A stretch of 64,000 nt of DNA, taken from assembly GCA_001792895.1 (NCBI GenBank), contig MARA01000012.1, forward strand, positions 558,001-622,000, read 5' to 3'. Shown here piece after piece: positions 59,800 to 64,000 of the stretch. How positions within the stretch are numbered: position 1 is the stretch's first letter; every line of letters begins with the position of its first letter. Source of the DNA: Lentinus brumalis (Eukaryota > Basidiomycota > Agaricomycetes > Polyporales > Polyporaceae). The notes under the pieces are model-generated. The model did not search any database. It saw nothing but the letters and a program-made list of their open reading frames with translations, and was not told the origin of the DNA. A program made the translations under genes and the position numbers.

Positions 59800-62700
59800 A
59801 TGGGCTGCCCGCGGTGCGTCTGGACAGGGACGGGATGGACATGAAGACGACTCGGGCCTCTCATGTTTGCTCGAGCCTCGCGGTAGAATGCACGCCCGTA
59901 CCGAACACCACGACGCCTCCGCCGGCTGCTGGGACTCGGGACCACGCATCGAACGCTGCATCGTGCACGCGCCCCTCGCTCGTTGTTCGCTCGTTCATCC
60001 ATCCGTGACGCACGGTCCGGGCTTGAGGCTCGGTGTAATCCCGACTGCGCCGTGAGTGCACGCTCATATCCTGCGTCCGCTACCTTCTGACCCGTGCGCC
60101 GCTAGGCTGCAAGACTGCAGTATGTTGCAGTTGCGTTGTAGTCGTAGAACGAGCGACTCCGAGAGGAGGCAGTCTGCGGGCGGATGGACGTCCAGGATCA
60201 AGACTCCATATACAGAGCCCCGGACACCGGATGCACGGACGGCGGTCACCGGTTCACAGGCAATCGAGAGCGAATGCATGGTGGCTCGTGGGTGGAAGCG
60301 ACGTGACGTCCAGCCTCGTCGCTCGCGCTGACAGCGGCAGCAAGTCGCCAAGTTTCTCCAGGTACGTCAACGGCGTTTTGGCTCGTATGTACGGGTGCTG
60401 ACAACTTGCCTCCGCCGGGAACAGATCCAGATTCCATACGCACCGACTCGCAGTTGCAGCACGGCCGCGTCTCTGCAGCGATGTCTAGAGTGGCTCGAGG
60501 CTGCGGAGGAGAGACTTGAAGCACCCGCGGCGGCGGAGCACGCACGCGTCGCGACATTGATGCATCCAGAGCAGAGACTCGGGCCGGCTGCAGGCAGCGA
60601 ACATGTCGTTCGCTTGTCGAGGTATCGAGAGGCCGGCAGAGATACTCAAGTTGGACTCTGGTCTCGACGGTACGTCTCCGCCGCATTCGTTCATGTCGCT
60701 CGCCTTCTGATGCATTGCATTGCATGCTTAGTGCGACGAAGTAGACAGGACACCGAGGGCACACAGGCGGAGGTCTACGCAATGCACAAGGTTGCTGATC
60801 TGCGTACGTCTCCGTAGCGACGTCTGTATGTTCGACAGCACCAGGCTGGTTGAATGGACGTCACGACGAGCAGGTGATGGCGACTCTGTGGATCCCAGAG
60901 TCGCTGCATCCGGACAGTAAGTCCTTCGCACGCTCGCGCATGTCTTGACGTTCGATCTCGTGCGGTTTACCGTAGGCGACGACCGGATGGTTGATTGAGC
61001 CTTCGAGAAATGGAAAGACACGCTGCAGACGAGGATGCGTCCGGTCTCAAAATCGAGATCGCATGCCCGAGGCACTGCCCACCAGTGACCGTGTTGCTGC
61101 TCTGATTGCAGGGCGAGACATCGAAACAATGTCGGATCCGAGGAGCGAAGTCCGGCTCGTGCGCCGCAGGAAGCATTGCTCGTTCATCGATGCTGCTGCT
61201 GGGATGTCTCGAAAGGTATGTACTCTCGCTCTGGCGTGGGTTGTGCAATCTCTGACATTGGTGAAGCATTACTTACTACAGGTCTAGTTCTGTATCTCCG
61301 GGATACAAGACGGCCGAGGATGCGCTACGGCGAATGTCCTCGTTGCCGTTGCATGCAGTGGGAAGACAGCTGTGTAGTCGGCAACGTTCTGGTCCCGTAG
61401 TAGGCAGCAAGATGCGCTCGGAAGCTCCGAATCGAGGGACGTCTCGCCTGTCTCAGCGGTGTCTTGTTCCTTGGCGCGGTTCGTACACACCCGGGACAAC
61501 GAACAAGACGCTTCTCGCGATGCAAGCACACCGGCTTCACGACGCAGGCGGTGCACATCTTCGCCGAGACGACGTCTGCCAGCTCGCTCGCCTCCTTCGT
61601 ACAGCAAGGGTCAGGTACAGTACAAGCGCGGCTGGCGGCGCATGGTATCAACTTCGCGGGACCCAGGTCTGCTGCGTGCGGATGGGTGAGTTCTCCGCGC
61701 AGTCCGCAAGTCTCCGCCGTACTCACTCGTGCGTTTGCGCCTCAGGAGACGATGGCGGGTGCGTACACTGCGTTGAGGCCTGAGGTATCGCACGACACGC
61801 TGAGGTCCCTGCGTCTTACCGTCTCGCGACCGAAACTGATTGCTGGGACCGAGGCAACGCCCAGTGGCACCGCGCTGTTGCTCGGAATGCAGGGCGAGGC
61901 ATCGAGAAATGCCGGATCCGAGAAGAGAAGCCCGGCTCGTCGCCCAGGGAAGCGTCCCTCGTTCATCGGTGCTGCTACGGTCGAGACGGCGTGTACAACG
62001 GTACGTACTCTTGCTCTGGCGTGGGTTGGTGCAAGCTCTGATCTCATTGGTAAAGCACTACATACTACTACAGATCGAGTTCTGTACTTCGAGTACAAGA
62101 TCGCCGAGGGCTCGGACGCACTACGACGAATGTCCTCGCGCACTTGAGCCGCCGTCGCATGCAGTGGGAAGACATCTCTCCAGGGATGCGAGGGTAGGAA
62201 GCGAGATGTGCTCCGGAAGATTCGAATCAGGGCCTGAGCGGTGTCTTGCGTCCTCCCGGGACAAGCCGCTTCTCGCGATCGCCTGCACCAGCTCCCAGAC
62301 GTCCGCGTCACGGTGACATCTCCACGGCACGTATGGACGGGCATTGGCATGGTATGCACTTGGGTGAGCGTGCGCGCATCCTGGCTGCACTAGGGACTCC
62401 ATTCTGACGAGAGTCGTAGCTTGTGCTGTAAACCGTAGGCAGAAGCAATATATGTTGATACACACGCACGGACTGCGTTGACTGCGTCCTCTCTTCCGGG
62501 CGCGGCTCGTAGAGACGTCCCGATCTCCGCCATTGTATAGGAGAGCCGGATAGCAAGAGTTCGATGGTCAAGCGGGGTCCGTCGTATCCGGTCCGGGCGA
62601 ATGTCCAGTCGAGTCGAGTTCGCAGCATGAACGTCTGGACGAGTCGATCGCTGACCGTGACTGTGTCTAGATACGCGGCGACGTCTTCAACTCGCAGATA

Positions 62701-63446
62701 TGTACGGAGGTTGCGAGATGCGACACCAGATGCTGGCTCACACGTTGTACCTGTAGTAGCGGTTGTGGGAGATGCAAGGTCGACGCGTTGTGGTAAGGCC
62801 AGCAAAGGACAGGCAAACGTGGATCTCGATATCAGGCTTTGCTTCGCAAGCTCGATACGGGTTCGTGTCCCCCGCCGCGTTCTTCGCGTCTTGAGCTGTG
62901 TCTGATTGGCCAGTAGCGAAGGTATCTACTAGACAACATGTCCCCTTTCAGAGTCTCCGTCCGGATAGTATTGACTTATCGCGGTGTAGCTCGAGTCTCG
63001 ACGTCCGCGTGAAACTGAACGTCAATGGCTAGACTCAAGGCAAGTCTCAAAGCGAACTCCGCCTCGGCCGTCGAGTTCCCGGTTGCCGTCGACCGTTGCA
63101 ATTGGCGTGAACGAGGAGCTGAGAGTGTCGCATTGGTATGTTCCTCATAGTGGGTCTATCTACTCCGCATTCTGACCAAGCGTGAAAGATACAGGATAGC
63201 TGCAGCGAGCCGATGGCGCGCTCTTCGACCTTGGCAGGCTCGCTCACAAGCGGTGTGCGAATGAGATGTTCTCATGATCCCGGGCTTCAAGACACCGAAT
63301 GTCGGACCGATCTGGTGCGTGTGACGTCGAGTATATTGTCCCTTCTGTCGCTTCTCACCGGCTTCGTGGATTGTTTGCAGCCCTGAAGCCGGCGGTCCGA
63401 CGCAATCAGCCTAGAAATTCAAGCTGTTAAGTTCGGAGTGGCCATC

Positions 63447-63716
63447 ATGTACGACGCTCTAGTCTCTCGGACTGTCCTTGTAAATACTGCCAGCCCAATT
63501 GGACGCTATGTAGGCCATTTCCTGGCCAGTGCACCTTTATTTCATTGACTCCGAGACTCCCTCCAGCGCCGTTACGGCCTTACGAGCGTACCAGGTCTGG
63601 TTGAAAGCATGCGTTCACACGCAGCTTCGCCGTGACCTCGGAGGCGAAGATCGGGCGGTCAGCTCGCGAGCTGCAGAGAGGCTGTGCATGTGTGGTCTTT
63701 GGTGAGACTACTAAGC
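63447..63716 (+). pseudogene. g8 copy (U6), altered
   Basis: Exon 1 lacks a base, the donor reads GTAAATACTG, and exon 2 has a deletion near 63675. Confidence 0.4.
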
Positions 63717-64000
63717 TAGAATGTACTAGTACATGGACCTCGTGTACGAGTTGACAATGTGCTGTCCCAAGTCGCGCACGCATGTCCTATTGATATTCTT
63801 CCCCTGCCAGTCCCCTGATGATTGCAAGACCTCGCTCCCTCACCGGGACTCAATGTGAGTGCGTGCGTGCCTCGGCAACTATATTCGGCCAGGAATATTC
63901 GCCCAAGTTCATGCAAAGAAATATGCGACTTGCTGAATGAAGCACGCGCTGTGCGCGATGCAAGGTACCGAAGATGGAGTTGACAGGCTCTGGGTCATTG

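Larger units (their letters stand above)
55961..64000. repeat. Tandem unit U6 (right end truncated by window)
   Basis: Sixth copy. About 8,040 bp are visible and it is cut by the window end at the point equivalent to position ~7,753 of U1. It is type A over most of its length and carries the extra leader-intron block. Confidence 0.95.

Noticed and set aside
1..64000. rDNA, tRNA genes, CRISPR array or LTR/Helitron-type element as the basis of the repeat
   Set aside because: No rRNA-like conserved stretches, clover-leaf candidates, short spaced repeats, paired long terminal repeats or transposase/RT/helicase motifs could be seen.

Overview
The window looks like a fungal, probably basidiomycete, chromosome segment. 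It is GC-rich, has very short introns (about 45-75 nt) with GTRNGT donors and CTRAY-type branch sites, and carries one clearly recognisable gene of a fungal and animal family: a glycogen-targeting protein phosphatase 1 regulatory subunit with a CBM21 domain (GAC1/PIG/PPP1R3 type). I see no rRNA, tRNA, CRISPR array, telomere repeat or intact transposon.

Almost the whole window is one head-to-tail array of a roughly 11 kb unit. Six units are visible: U1 (1-11761, left end cut off), U2 (11762-22786), U3 (22787-33911), U4 (33912-44926), U5 (44927-55960) and U6 (55961-64000, right end cut off). From left to right each unit holds: (i) the 5' half of the CBM21 gene on the minus strand with an intron-containing leader; (ii) a 289-bp block that is almost invariant between units and contains a G-quadruplex-type run; (iii) a putative shared promoter region with a paired TGACGTAA/TGACGTCA motif; (iv) about 8 kb of plus-strand, intron-rich, gene-like sequence with no recognised product, plus one minus-strand ORF; (v) the last ~50 codons of the CBM21 gene of the next junction.

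The CBM21 gene is complete only at the U1/U2 junction, and there it has apparent frameshifts. At the other four junctions a 1,074-bp segment coding for the PP1-docking motif and the whole CBM21 domain is replaced by the same 20-21 bp filler. One deletion event was therefore amplified. U3-U6 also share a ~183-bp block in the gene's leader intron that U1 and U2 lack.

Two sequence types alternate along the array: U1, U4 and U6 against U2, U3 and U5 over most of the unit, but U1 and U2 against U3-U6 in parts. The units are thus a mosaic, as expected from unequal exchange or gene conversion. Copies also differ by many 1-3 base indels, which either mark pseudogenisation or long-read consensus errors. 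Small spliced models that stay in frame in three or four units are the best candidates for real genes in the unrecognised part. All exon models were made by eye from splice signals and frame continuity; no homology search was possible.
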